Program-made: the position numbers and the translations under genes
The notes under the pieces: generated by a model
Databases searched by the model: none
Told to the model about the DNA's origin: nothing
Seen by the model: only the letters and a program-made list of their open reading frames with translations
Assembly: GCA_036365455.1 (NCBI GenBank)
Contig: JAWQUS010000002.1
Location: forward strand, 434,001-498,000
DNA from: Macrosoma leucophasiata
Taxonomy: Eukaryota > Arthropoda > Insecta > Lepidoptera > Hedylidae
DNA length: 64,000 nt
Reading direction: 5' to 3'
Shown here: piece after piece, positions 21,151 to 31,138 of the stretch
Layout of the letters: each line of letters starts with the position of its first letter
Numbering within the stretch: position 1 is the stretch's first letter

Positions 21151-23235
21151 CAATAACTCATGCGGGGCTGTGAGTGTAAGCGTATTTTATTATATTTTAT
21201 AGAGCGTAATTTGATGGCCATATTTCGAGTAGGCAGACGGCAAATCCACGATTCGCCGGTTACGTTTTTGTCCAGTAGATAGCGAGCTTAGGTATTACAA
21301 AATTACCAAGTTCTTGTACTGGATAGCTTACAAAAAATAGGAAATTCCGATAAGCACTTATTCCCTGGCCCTTTATCGCAGCACGCTGTTCCCCATTTTG
21401 AGTTATTGCTTTAACTACCGCCCCATTGGAATGGTTTGCCCGCCATTGCTCGGTTGACTGACTGCACTAGGGAAAGAATTCTATTCCAGTAGAAGAAAAT
21501 ACTTAAATACTACCGCTAGTGGGCGGTGGGGTCGTCACGTCAGACGCCAGAACACCAGTAGGAAAGATAGAATAGATAGGTAATGCGGTGGTGCCACAGA
21601 CCAATCAGCCTTCTTATAGTCGATGGGTGGTGCACACACTCCAACTCCGTGACTGGGACGCTTTAATGCAATACATGTGAAGAAACTGATTAGCATTCAT
21701 TCAACGTGATAGATATATTTAGATAAAATTAAGCTAACAATAAACTTTTACGATGATTGCTACAATTTTGTCAATGTTAGAATATGTTCGGGTTAAGCGC
21801 TAAGCACTAAATTAGCGTGGAAGGTCATAATGCTTTTATGTTGGAAGATATGGGCTAGCTGCTACCTTAAAAGCATTCATACGAGTTATTAACTGACTAT
21901 TTAACATGATCTCGTTATCGCTATACAAGGTCTACTGGTAACAAAGGCAGTAAAAATCATTTTATAAACAAACACGATTCATGCAAGCGATTTGTTTTTA
22001 AATACAAAATGGCATTGCTGAAAAACAAACACACGAAACGGAAAAAACCTCAAACGGAAATGTGACTGAAAAAACATGATTTGCGAACGATTAACACGTT
22101 TTATGCGAACAAGGAGAGGTCGAAGAAGAAATGTGGTCTTTCACCCTATTCAAGTTATACCTATCAAGTAATTAGGAATCATACAAAAAAAGAATACACC
22201 AATTCCAAGCTACACAGTTTTGAAGTCGATTAAAAATATGTTTACAGTCCCCATTAGGAGTAAGATTACTTCATTTCAGTTAAATTCTATATCTGGTATT
22301 CAGGAGCAATATAGTCAACAATAAGAGTAGGGTGGGATAGGTAAGAAAAAAGCAATTAGCTGAAATGCACGCGCGTACGGACGCGCCGCCGCCGTGTTTG
22401 TGGTTATATTCGTACGGGCGCGGTCGTGCGTTCACGCGTGCTATGAAAAATGGCTTCAGTACTGGGACCGCGTACACTCGCGCACACATTGTTAATAGTC
22501 TCATTTTAGTATTGCACGTTTTAATTGAAACACTGGGGTTATTCGATTTGTCACTTTATTTATGTACGTATAAATACAGTGAATCACATTAGATAAATAC
22601 AGAAAAATGTTTCACATCAACTCACAATTTTTTGTAATTTTTATGCCCCTAAAACAGGAACGGACAAAGCGACAGGATAGGTAGTATTCAAGAAGTGTTG
22701 TAGTAAAGAATTGACCTATTCAATTACAAAAACTTTTTTTTATATTTTTTATTAAAATGTAATTTTAGCTATGTATAATATTTTTCTATGTATGCTGAAC
22801 TGCTCACATTTTAACGCTTTGGTATTGAAGCTCTGTCTGATGTTAGTTTGGTACTTAGTTGGATAATGGGTTAAAGTGTTTAATTGAAATCAATCAATTT
22901 ATTTAATTATCTGTTACAAATAACTAGTAGTACGTCACTATTTATACATCAATGCACTACTAAACAATACATTGCCATTTAACAATGTAGGAACAATTTA
23001 TCACGCAAGTGTACGCGTCACGTCAATGTTTGTATTGGAAGCAGCATTTTTGTGATGCGCGGTCACGCCGGCTGCCCGTAATGGATGCCCGCGTCTGTCG
23101 CATGTCGCCCAGCTCGCCCTCCGCGGAATACCGGATATTGTTACTGACAAACTTCTGAACGTAGCTTCACGCCTATATTCCTATGACGGAACAACGTAGA
23201 TTAATAATAACATACAGTGCTCATCAAGAAATAAT
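21151..23235. other. Intergenic; two small repeat pieces and CpG-rich patches
   Basis: 21395-21480 is inversely related to 63890-63970 (shared gactgactgcactag and attggaatggtttg words). 21560-21660 is a diverged minus-strand SINE A remnant. 22365-22450 and 23000-23130 are CG-rich patches (gcacgcgcgtacggacgcg; atgcgcggtcacgccggc) that could be regulatory. No coding region recognised. Confidence 0.4.
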
Positions 23236-23345
23236 TGCACATCGAGCTTATGAAAGTGACAATCGGCTAGTTTCGGCTTTATAGAGCGTTATCTCTACGG
23301 CACACTGCCTGCGTAAGCATCCACATATAGGTACATTACGTATGA
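23236..23345 (+). repeat. Fragment related to the small inverted-repeat element at 23746
   Basis: Shares aattgcacatcgagctta, ctagtttcg.ctt, agcgttatctct and cacactgcctgcgtaagca with 23746-23850. Confidence 0.55.
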
Positions 23346-23745
23346 TACTTTATCTGTACAAATTTACCGTATGGAATTTGCCATGATTCTTTAGTAATTG
23401 ACCACCAGATTTTAATGAGCAAATGATATCGATAATGTTAACTATGCAAATTTGTTTTTGGACAGGCAAAGCGTTCCCTTATAGTGTTTAGTTCTCTATT
23501 GCTCTCATGAGCTGTTACCTAAATTTGTACTTGTAATTAAGTGGACAAAATCCTGAGGCGGAGACCAGGAAACTCAAAGCACAGGGTTTTAAAAATAAAA
23601 TAAGCTTCATGTGATGTATTTACCATAACCTAAGAAAACATTGTGAAGAAGTTGAATAAAAATCTTTATCTTATCTTATCTACAACGTTTTATTCCCATA
23701 AAATGTTGCTATACTACCAAGTAATGGTACAACACTGAACAATAA

Positions 23746-23948
23746 ATATTGCACATCGAGCCTACGAAAGAGATAATCTGCTAGTTTCGACTTCGTAGAA
23801 CGTTATGTCTGCACACTGCCTACGTAAGCACTCATAGTCCGGTATTGGTCAAAACTTGATCAAAATGGTTGACAAACATCACATAAAAGGTAAGTTGCGA
23901 TAGAGATAACGCTCTACAAATCTCCTTCCTAAAGTCGATGTGCAATAT
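23746..23948. mobile_element. Small inverted-repeat element (MITE-like, 203 bp)
   Basis: Bounded by atattgcacatcga and its exact inverse tcgatgtgcaatat. Inner sequence agagataa...cgtt also recurs inverted near 23900. A related fragment lies 400 bp upstream. No coding capacity. Confidence 0.6.
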
Positions 23949-23974
23949 ATCTTTTTCGATACTGTACATACCTA

Positions 23975-24110
23975 TTAACATAGAGCAACACGGGCAACCC
24001 GCCGCGGCGCGCCGGACCGGCGAAGAGCGTTTTGCAGGCTTTCCCCTCTATCAAAGTACAAGGTCAAATGGCCCTACGCCTGTCGCCCAGATGTTTAAAT
24101 GTATGCGTGA
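23975..24110 (-). repeat. SINE B body fragment
   Basis: atagagcaacacgggcaacc to cctgtcgcccag is the reverse complement of the SINE B body at 21035-21150. Confidence 0.65.
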
Positions 24111-24235
24111 AATTGTTCATGTATCTTGTTAAAGTCTAGGTTCGATGAGATTCGTAGTAATAGACGATTTTTGTAGTGTGTATGTGTATCAAACGAAGTC
24201 ACCCCCCACAAAAATGACACTGTTTTTCATCGACA

Positions 24236-24305
24236 ATAAACGCTATGGCCACTTCCCTCCGGTCCGTTGCGACGGCCGGTGGCTCGTATTGCTCTATGTC
24301 TATTA
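24236..24305 (+). repeat. SINE B 3' body fragment
   Basis: gctatggccacttccctccg to tattgctctatgtc matches the end of SINE B. Confidence 0.6.
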
Positions 24306-24604
24306 ATCCTTTTACGTTGTGGGCATCTCCATGGTTTGGTTAGGTTGAGTTCAAACAGAGCTTAATAAAGTCTTGGGGTACGATTTTATAATCGTAGTAG
24401 GGATTAAGAATAGGTATCTATAGGTACTTTAAATTGAAATGTGAAGAGTAATCTTCACATTTTCTTACAAGTAGAGTAGGCTGGATGCTCGAGCTCGGCC
24501 GGAGCAAAGTTAAATGGTTATGTAAGTAAATAATTATCGAAAATTTCGTGTCAGAAATGTGTCCGGTAAATTATTATTATCAAATAATAAACTTTTGTGT
24601 TTTT

Positions 24605-24772
24605 TTAACATGGCACCACACCGCGGTCACTCCTCCTAAATTCCATACAAACGCTTAATTTGGTCTCTGTTACACAGACACCAATCAGTGACGTGTATTC
24701 ACATGTAGAGAATACCAAACGTCGCCCATAAGAGGGGAGGAGGTTGGGTGAGGCGAATAAATCGGGCGGGAC
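24605..24772 (-). repeat. Unnamed repeat Y, copy 2
   Basis: Reverse complement of the core of 50222-50455 (ttccatacaaacgcttaatt, agtgacgtgtattcac). It is joined directly to a LINE fragment at 24773. Confidence 0.65.
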
Positions 24773-25045
24773 GTCTGGGCCTCTGCAACCATCCACATTC
24801 GCATTGTATATCTGTTTAGTCATTCGCTCATTCGACATTCTTTCTATATGACCGAACCATCGGAGCATGCCTTTTTTCATTTTTTACACCGATACTATCA
24901 TTCACACAAAGTCTCTTTCTTACATCTTCATTACGAACGCAATCGGTGAGTGATGCAGCGCAGATCTTGCGCAATTATCTCATCTCGACCGCGTTCAACT
25001 TACTTTCATGTTCTTTCCTGCATACCCAGCTCTCGCTTCCATAGT
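24773..25045 (-). mobile_element. 3' ORF fragment of the 54.7-57.4 kb LINE family
   Basis: On the minus strand it encodes MKKGMLRWFGHIERMSNERM, identical to the C-terminal region of the LINE at 54731. It runs back to the equivalent of about 56975. Truncated on both sides. Confidence 0.85.
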
Positions 25046-25282
25046 ATTATTACATCTGATGATACTGAACCATAACAGTAAAAAACCCTTCTAATGAAAT
25101 ATCGTATGTGGACCGCTGCTGTTATAACTTCTATGATTATCATGTCTACCCACTTCTGTCATTACTAATATCGTGAACGCTAACAGCGAGATCGTCGAGC
25201 AAATATCTCAATTATATAAGTGGAGTCACGCTCCAAACTAAATGCCACGTCGTCTTGAAGCGGTTAGAATAGATTGGACTAG

Positions 25283-25352
25283 ACGGCCCTGTAATTTCCG
25301 GCACAGAGGCATAGCACCTTAGGCCTCAGGAGTGGTAACGCATCTGCATTTT
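25283..25352 (+). repeat. SINE A, left part of a copy split by a LINE
   Basis: acggccctgtaatttccggc to gcatctgcatttt. The copy stops at CATTTT, which is repeated at 30709 where the SINE resumes. Confidence 0.8.
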
Positions 25353-25753
25353 TGAGTGACGTCACGGATGTCAAACTGCTCTAAGTTGACTGAAACTGTT
25401 TTGAGTTTTATAAAATAAATAAGCGAATAAATTTAAGTAAATTTATTGTCAGTTATAAGATAATACAGTGAACAACATTCTCAGATATTAAATTTGTGAA
25501 GTGGCTTAGTGAAATCATTAAATTAACACAATAATCATACGCAAAGTAACTTAAGCTAAGTGAATACACCCGGCGGTAGTATAGAATAAAAGTAACTGGT
25601 AAGAAGACAATATTTTGCAGAGCTAATAAGTGTGCGTTAACCTTTTAAAAAAACAAAACTGTACCAACTAATATATATATAAAAAAAGACAGAACAAACT
25701 CACTTGAGGACTTTGATTAATCAAAACAAATCTAGTTAAACCTATATTACATC

Positions 25754-26794
25754 ATGGCAAAATGTGGAGCCTGCGGCAAATTTATAGCAATAACTGAAAG
25801 TGTGAAATGCAACAAATGTGTTGCAAGTTTTCATCGCGCTTGTGTCAGCCTTCCCGATGGCACTACCGTTAAAAGCACCTGGGTTTGCCCGGGTTGTAAA
25901 AGTAATACTCCTCGGGGTGATAATACGTCGACCCCAGTACGAGGCCTAGCATCTGAGTGTCAACCTAAGCCTCAAACCAACCCCAGTTGTGCACAGTTAG
26001 AAAATTCCGCTATGAACATGACAGAGTCTTATCAGGTTGACTTAGGTCTTGAAATTCGCTCTCTAAGGCTCGAAATAAGCGAAATGAGGTTCGAGATGCA
26101 AAATTGGCGATCGGAACTAGCTAAAGTAATGGTAGCACAGTCGCAGTTCAGCACACGCATGGACACAGTGGAGCAGCGAATTTCGGCATTGGAGACCCGA
26201 TCAGAAAACACAGTAGCTTCTCACGCGGATTCTATAGACGCTGAAATAGCTAATTTACGATCAGAGATAAATACGCGTGATCAACTATTGTTATCTAATG
26301 ATGTAGTGGTATCAGGCATTCCGGAAAATAGAGACGAGAATCTAGAACATGTTGTAAAACTAATAGCACAGACACTAGGGGCAAAGCTGGATGATCGAGA
26401 CATCGTACAAATCGAGCGAATTGGTTCGTCGCGCCGCAATAGAGAGAACGCCGATGGCAGCAATATAGATATGCGCCCGCGAGTCATCAGTGTACGCCTT
26501 GCAAGGCGTGCCACTCGCGACTGTCTGGTACGCGCAATGCGCGTGCGCCGGATCCTCACAACTGCAGAGCTATCGATGGCGGGGCCATCGTCCCGAGTGT
26601 ATATCAACGAGCGCCTAACCCGCACAAATCAACAGCTACTGCACCGAGCCCGCGAGGCGGCCCGTAATTGCCAATGGAAGTATGTCTGGTCCAGGGACGG
26701 GAGAATATTTACGCGGAAAGATGATGGTAAACCTATGGAACGCGTCACAAAATTGGAAGATCTTTCGCGAATTTTTGGTGCTGGTTCTGTTTAA
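25754..26794 (+). CDS. LINE ORF1 protein: PHD-like finger, coiled coil, RRM-like domain
   Basis: 346 aa. Residues 1-50 have a Cys/His pattern of PHD type: MAKCGACGKF, CNKCVASFHRACVSL and WVCPGCK. Residues about 95-180 form a heptad-rich coiled coil with several LE/RSE repeats, likely for trimerisation. Residues about 180-280 resemble the RNA-binding domain of LINE ORF1 proteins (DVVVSGIPENRDENLEHVVK, IVQIERIGSS, RPRVISVRLARR), and a basic C-terminal domain follows. By family it would bind element RNA and chaperone reverse transcription. The frame is open throughout, starting at the first ATG after the UTR. ORF2 lies downstream in the same transcript. Confidence 0.85.
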   Translation: MAKCGACGKFIAITESVKCNKCVASFHRACVSLPDGTTVKSTWVCPGCKSNTPRGDNTSTPVRGLASECQPKPQTNPSCAQLENSAMNMTESYQVDLGLEIRSLRLEISEMRFEMQNWRSELAKVMVAQSQFSTRMDTVEQRISALETRSENTVASHADSIDAEIANLRSEINTRDQLLLSNDVVVSGIPENRDENLEHVVKLIAQTLGAKLDDRDIVQIERIGSSRRNRENADGSNIDMRPRVISVRLARRATRDCLVRAMRVRRILTTAELSMAGPSSRVYINERLTRTNQQLLHRAREAARNCQWKYVWSRDGRIFTRKDDGKPMERVTKLEDLSRIFGAGSV

Positions 26795-26862
26795 ATTGCA
26801 ATGGTTATTACGGCTTTGTTCATAAAAAAAAACGTGGGAAGCACACTGCTGCCAATTATCTT

Positions 26863-27339
26863 ATGAAGTGTGTACAAACTTTCTTTTACTACTTTATTGT
26901 TACAAAAATACCAATTCACTCTTTGATATTTGACCTTATGTACTGTGATATTCAGACCAATTTATACTTATATTCATTTATTACAAATATTTATTATATA
27001 GAGGTATTGACTTATTATATACATAATAATATTTTTTACCACATTACTCCTTACAAATTTGCATATTTGTTTTTACTTTTAAATGTCGTAATACATCGTG
27101 GCTGTTGCGGAGTATTATTATACTATACACATACAATTGACAGTATAATTTTTAAACTTACATATTTCTATTTACATCTGAACTTTTCAATATACCATAG
27201 TGCCGATGCAATGTTTCATATGGGTAAATACATGAGTTTATGTGATTACGTCAAATTACATAACTACACTGTAATTTCGTCTCTTACGGCTGATGTAAGA
27301 TACGCGGAATCAATTAAAATAAAAAATGGCAGGAATTAA
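26863..27339 (+). CDS. Extra 158-codon hydrophobic ORF between LINE ORF1 and ORF2
   Basis: The frame begins MKCVQTFFYYFIVTK 68 nt after the ORF1 stop and ends 14 nt inside ORF2, in a different frame from it. It is rich in Tyr, Phe, Ile and Leu, with several stretches hydrophobic enough to span a membrane (for example TPYKFAYLFLLLNVVI). I recognise no domain. The local DNA is AT-rich, where stops should be common, so 158 clear codons are unexpected but not impossible. The overlap with the ORF2 ATG would suit termination-reinitiation. It may be a real small ORF of this LINE family or chance in an AT-rich spacer. Confidence 0.35.
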   Translation: MKCVQTFFYYFIVTKIPIHSLIFDLMYCDIQTNLYLYSFITNIYYIEVLTYYIHNNIFYHITPYKFAYLFLLLNVVIHRGCCGVLLYYTHTIDSIIFKLTYFYLHLNFSIYHSADAMFHMGKYMSLCDYVKLHNYTVISSLTADVRYAESIKIKNGRN

Positions 27340-30202
27340 CTTTAAAGTTGGCTTTTTGAATGTAGGTTCCCTGGGCACAAAACATGACGACTTCATAGCA
27401 GCTGTAAACAGGCATTCTTTCGATATTCTAGCAATAAACGAAACCTGGCTACGAATGGGCGAGGAGGGGCGTGCGCCCGCCGTTCCCGGCTACTGCCTGC
27501 GACACTCTCCGCGTCCACTGTGCGTGCGTGGAGGGCGCGGGGGTGGAGTAGGGTTTTACATTAGACGAGGTGTCAACGCCAAAACATGGATTCCACCTGC
27601 TGAACCCCGGTTTGAGAGCGTTGAACAGATGTGGCTCACGCACACGAATAACGGAAAAAAAATCGCGGTTGGTACTGCCTATCGCCCCCCCCATTTGGAT
27701 ATTGATCTGTTCCTGGATGCTCTTACAGACTCGATTAGCTCTCTAGCCAATTGCGATCATTACATTTTACTAGGCGATTTCAATGTGAATTTATTTAATA
27801 ATTATGACGGCCGATGTAAGAAAGTCTATGAATGTATCAACAGTCTAAGTCTTAAACAACTTGTCAACTCGGCTACGCACTTCACGGAACAAAGTGAAAC
27901 TCTTATAGATCTTGTGTGTACTGATCTTAATGCTAAACGTTTACTTGTGGAGCCATTTGGTTCATTATGTGGGCACTCGTTAATAATTTGCGAATTTTAT
28001 TTGAAACGCATAAAATTTAAGCCCCACGCCATTAAGTTCAGACCATTAAAAGACATAGACATAGTTAACTTTAACAGAGATCTGTCCGCAATACATTGGG
28101 AAATCATAAGCGCATATAGTGATGTAAACGAAATGGTAAAAGTTTTTAATAATTTTATTACAACGACATTTGATTCTCACGCACCTATCAAACAAGTCCT
28201 ATTGAAACAGCAGTCTTATCCCTGGATTACGGACACGATTAGGACTATGATGAACTTACGGGATCATGCGTTATCTAGGTTCCGTAAAACAAAATTAGAA
28301 ACGAAGAAAATATATTACAAAGAACTAAAAACGCTCGTCACAACTTCTCTTTACCATGAAAAAATTGCATACTTTAGGTACAATATAAACAGCAAAATGA
28401 ATCAGCCAAAAGTTCTGTGGAAGAATATAAAATCCACTGTTATGCCCACTAAACAACAAGTTGATTTACCGGAACATCTTAGAGATCCAGATAAACTCAA
28501 CAATTATTTTCTAAATGTACCTGGTAATCCCGTATGTAGTATATCACTATTAACTTATTTCGAATTCCACCGCTTTCACGGAAATACATTTACTTTATGC
28601 CCAGTGAACAAGGATGTGATTTCAAAACACTTAAATCAGCTGAAGTCCAATGCGGAAGGTTATGATGGTATTAACCTACACATGATATTACTCACGGTTC
28701 CCTTTACGCTGGACACCATTACAACTATAATAAACTGTTCGATAACGTCGGGGTCTTTCCCTGATATCTGGAAAATCGCTACTGTCACACCCTTGCCGAA
28801 AATTCCTAACCCTACAGATATGAAAGACCTTCGGCCTATAAGTATCCTCCCCTGCATATCTAAAATCGCCGAAAAAGTAGTATGTCAGCAGTTAACCGAG
28901 TATTTAGATAAACATCAAATACTACCAGAGCTGCAGTCTGGCTTCCGCAAACATCGCAGCACAACCACAGCTCTGCTCGATGTGACTGACAACATTCTCT
29001 GCGCTAGAGATAGTGGAATGTGTACAATATTGGTACTACTGGACTTTTCTCGCGCTTTTGACTGTATCAACTTGAATTTACTTGCATCAAAGTTAAGCTA
29101 CTATGGCTTCGACCGTAAGACTTTGGATTGGTTCATGAGCTATCTCAGTAATCGTCAGCAATTCGTAAAAATACGTATGAGTGATGGCACAGCTCTTATT
29201 TCACCGCTAAATCCTTTAAATCGAGGGGTACCGCAAGGCGCAATCCTTTCTTCAACTCTTTTTAGCTTATTCTGTGCAGATATAGTATCCTGTATAAAAA
29301 AATGTAAATTCCATATATACGCTGATGATATCCAGATATATATCTCCTTTAAGCCGAGCGAACTCATCAACGCCCTAGATGACTTAAATGCTGATCTGCA
29401 CAGAATTTCATGCTGGGCCCAAAGGAACGGATTGGTGCTGAACCCACATAAAACGAAATATCTGGTATCAGGCACAAAACATCAACTGCGCAAATTACCC
29501 CTCACGTTCAATGTCATGGTAATGGGACAAAATATTGACCGAGTAAAAGAAGCACGGAATCTTGGCGTAATTATTGACGAGGAACTCACTTACGAAAAGC
29601 ATGTGTCAGAGTCAGTGCGTAGCTGTTTCTATAGACTTCGGCTACTATACAAGCTGAGACCTTATCTATCCGAGGAGCTGCGTATCCAACTAGCTGAGAC
29701 TCTCGTGCTTTCTAAACTAAATTACGCAGATGCAGTTTACGGGCCGAGATTATTATCACGCACGGAAAGATTAATTCAAAGGATACAAAATGCATGCGCA
29801 CGCTTTTGTTTTTCGATTCCATTCAGAGGTCACGTTACACCGTTTCTTAATAAACTTTCGATCTTAAAAATGAAATCGCGTCGCAAAATGCATCTTGCGT
29901 GCCTTCTTTTTGGAGTCCTCAAGTACAAGGCGCCAGAGTACCTCTTTAATAAACTGAGCTGGGTTGGGAGTAATAGGGACTGCGCACGAAGACAATGCTC
30001 ACAACAGCTTTCACTTAAAGTACACAAAACAGCCGCATTTAGAGGTAGCTTTTGTTACGCGGCTTCGAAATGCTGGAACAACATTCCTCCACCGATACGC
30101 CGACTCAATACAATTAGTAGTTTCAGGAAAAAATTAAAACAATTCCTTATCAACACACAGAAAGAAAATATTTACATAAACTTCAACACATCAATCATAT
30201 AA
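27326..30202 (+). CDS. LINE ORF2: endonuclease/reverse transcriptase, intact
   Basis: 958 aa without a stop. The N-terminal 230 residues form an APE-type endonuclease: FLNVGSLGTK, LAINETWL (Glu), GTAYRPPH, LLGDFNVNL and a terminal CGHSLI where SDH is usual. Reverse transcriptase follows: TPLPKIPNPTDMKDLRPISIL, ILVLLDFSRAFDCIN (first Asp), RGVPQGAILSSTLF and HIYADDIQIY (catalytic Asp pair). The C-terminal region (YGPRLLSRTERLIQRIQNACAR, CWNNIPPPIR) is typical of CR1-superfamily elements. The ATG lies within the end of the 158-codon ORF. It would nick target DNA and copy element RNA in the nucleus. Apart from the endonuclease substitution, nothing looks damaged. Confidence 0.9.
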   Translation: MAGINFKVGFLNVGSLGTKHDDFIAAVNRHSFDILAINETWLRMGEEGRAPAVPGYCLRHSPRPLCVRGGRGGGVGFYIRRGVNAKTWIPPAEPRFESVEQMWLTHTNNGKKIAVGTAYRPPHLDIDLFLDALTDSISSLANCDHYILLGDFNVNLFNNYDGRCKKVYECINSLSLKQLVNSATHFTEQSETLIDLVCTDLNAKRLLVEPFGSLCGHSLIICEFYLKRIKFKPHAIKFRPLKDIDIVNFNRDLSAIHWEIISAYSDVNEMVKVFNNFITTTFDSHAPIKQVLLKQQSYPWITDTIRTMMNLRDHALSRFRKTKLETKKIYYKELKTLVTTSLYHEKIAYFRYNINSKMNQPKVLWKNIKSTVMPTKQQVDLPEHLRDPDKLNNYFLNVPGNPVCSISLLTYFEFHRFHGNTFTLCPVNKDVISKHLNQLKSNAEGYDGINLHMILLTVPFTLDTITTIINCSITSGSFPDIWKIATVTPLPKIPNPTDMKDLRPISILPCISKIAEKVVCQQLTEYLDKHQILPELQSGFRKHRSTTTALLDVTDNILCARDSGMCTILVLLDFSRAFDCINLNLLASKLSYYGFDRKTLDWFMSYLSNRQQFVKIRMSDGTALISPLNPLNRGVPQGAILSSTLFSLFCADIVSCIKKCKFHIYADDIQIYISFKPSELINALDDLNADLHRISCWAQRNGLVLNPHKTKYLVSGTKHQLRKLPLTFNVMVMGQNIDRVKEARNLGVIIDEELTYEKHVSESVRSCFYRLRLLYKLRPYLSEELRIQLAETLVLSKLNYADAVYGPRLLSRTERLIQRIQNACARFCFSIPFRGHVTPFLNKLSILKMKSRRKMHLACLLFGVLKYKAPEYLFNKLSWVGSNRDCARRQCSQQLSLKVHKTAAFRGSFCYAASKCWNNIPPPIRRLNTISSFRKKLKQFLINTQKENIYINFNTSII

Positions 30203-30708
30203 AAAAAAAAGATATATAGATATATTATTATCTGATTAGTAAATAAAGTAATGAAAAAGTCTCACATACCCATCGAAATCCCTATCATGTATTTACTATT
30301 TATATGCTATAGTAGTAACTTGCATTATGCACATTACCCGTATCGTATCTTCTAGTAATGTATCATAACAATTATTTAATTAGTATCTTCTTATTATACC
30401 TACCTACACTTCTTAGCTCCTACTGATTATCACTCCAATTCATATTCGTATCTTTATTTTTTTTAACTTCAGTTTAAATTGGCAGCAGTTGGGCATCCGT
30501 AGTGTCACAGTTTAGGGCCCCAACATAATACCAGCGCCGGGTTTTTAATCCGGCACAATGCTGAGTTGGGGACCCTTTAGGACAATATTTAAAATTTAGT
30601 TTTTGTTTTAGTCTTAATTCTTTTTTATTTTTTTTATTCTTTCTCTGTTTTGTTTTCCTTTGTGTACTTTTTTGTCCTAATAAATGTATTTTCTTTCTTT
30701 CTTTCTTT

Positions 30709-30806
30709 CATTTTGACCTTGGTCTTTGTGTGGGTGTCTATAGGATGTAGTCATCACTTAAAATCAATGTGAACTGCGTGCCTGTTTGCCAATTCTATTC
30801 CATAAA
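30709..30806 (+). repeat. SINE A, right part of the split copy
   Basis: Resumes cattttgaccttggtctttg and ends ttctattccataaaaaaa. It completes the fragment at 25283-25352. Confidence 0.8.
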
Positions 30807-30872
30807 AAAACTTATTCTAACGTTTACTGACTACGAACAAGTTAGGCTCATGGTTATGTTCGGGACAAGAGT

Positions 30873-31138
30873 ATTTTTTTATGTAAAGAAGGTGGCTAAC
30901 AACCATGTAGTTCATCACGACTGCAGCCATCACCCACATAAAAACCAGAGGTCAAAATGCAGATGCGTTGCCACCCCTGAGACCAAAGTTGTTATGTCTC
31001 TGTGATAAGGATAAGTTATTACGGGTGCCACTCTATCTGCCGCCAAATGGTAGTGTTTAGCACTACATATGCAGATAGATTAGGTAATGCGGTGGTGCCT
31101 ACGCCCACAAGCTCATACACGGGAACTCTACCACCAGT
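30873..31138 (-). repeat. SINE A, diverged
   Basis: Poly(T) then atgtaaag to aactctaccaccagtc, with a small internal rearrangement near 31020-31075. It faces the split plus-strand copy 67 bp away, so transcripts across both could fold back. Confidence 0.75.

Larger units (their letters stand above)
25353..30708 (+). mobile_element. Full-length CR1-type LINE with intact ORFs
   Basis: 5.36 kb, with a 400-bp 5' UTR, ORF1 (25754-26794), a 158-codon middle ORF (26863-27339), ORF2 (27326-30202), a 500-bp 3' UTR and a ctttcttt tail. It interrupts a SINE A copy with CATTTT at both junctions (25347-25352, 30709-30714). Intact frames and the preserved insertion site point to a recent, possibly still active, insertion. 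Clade (CR1/Daphne-like) is judged from motifs only. Confidence 0.87.

Noticed and set aside
22365..22592. 75-codon plus-strand frame in a CG-rich patch
   Set aside because: No domain, and the opposite strand is open too; more likely a regulatory or repeat-derived patch.
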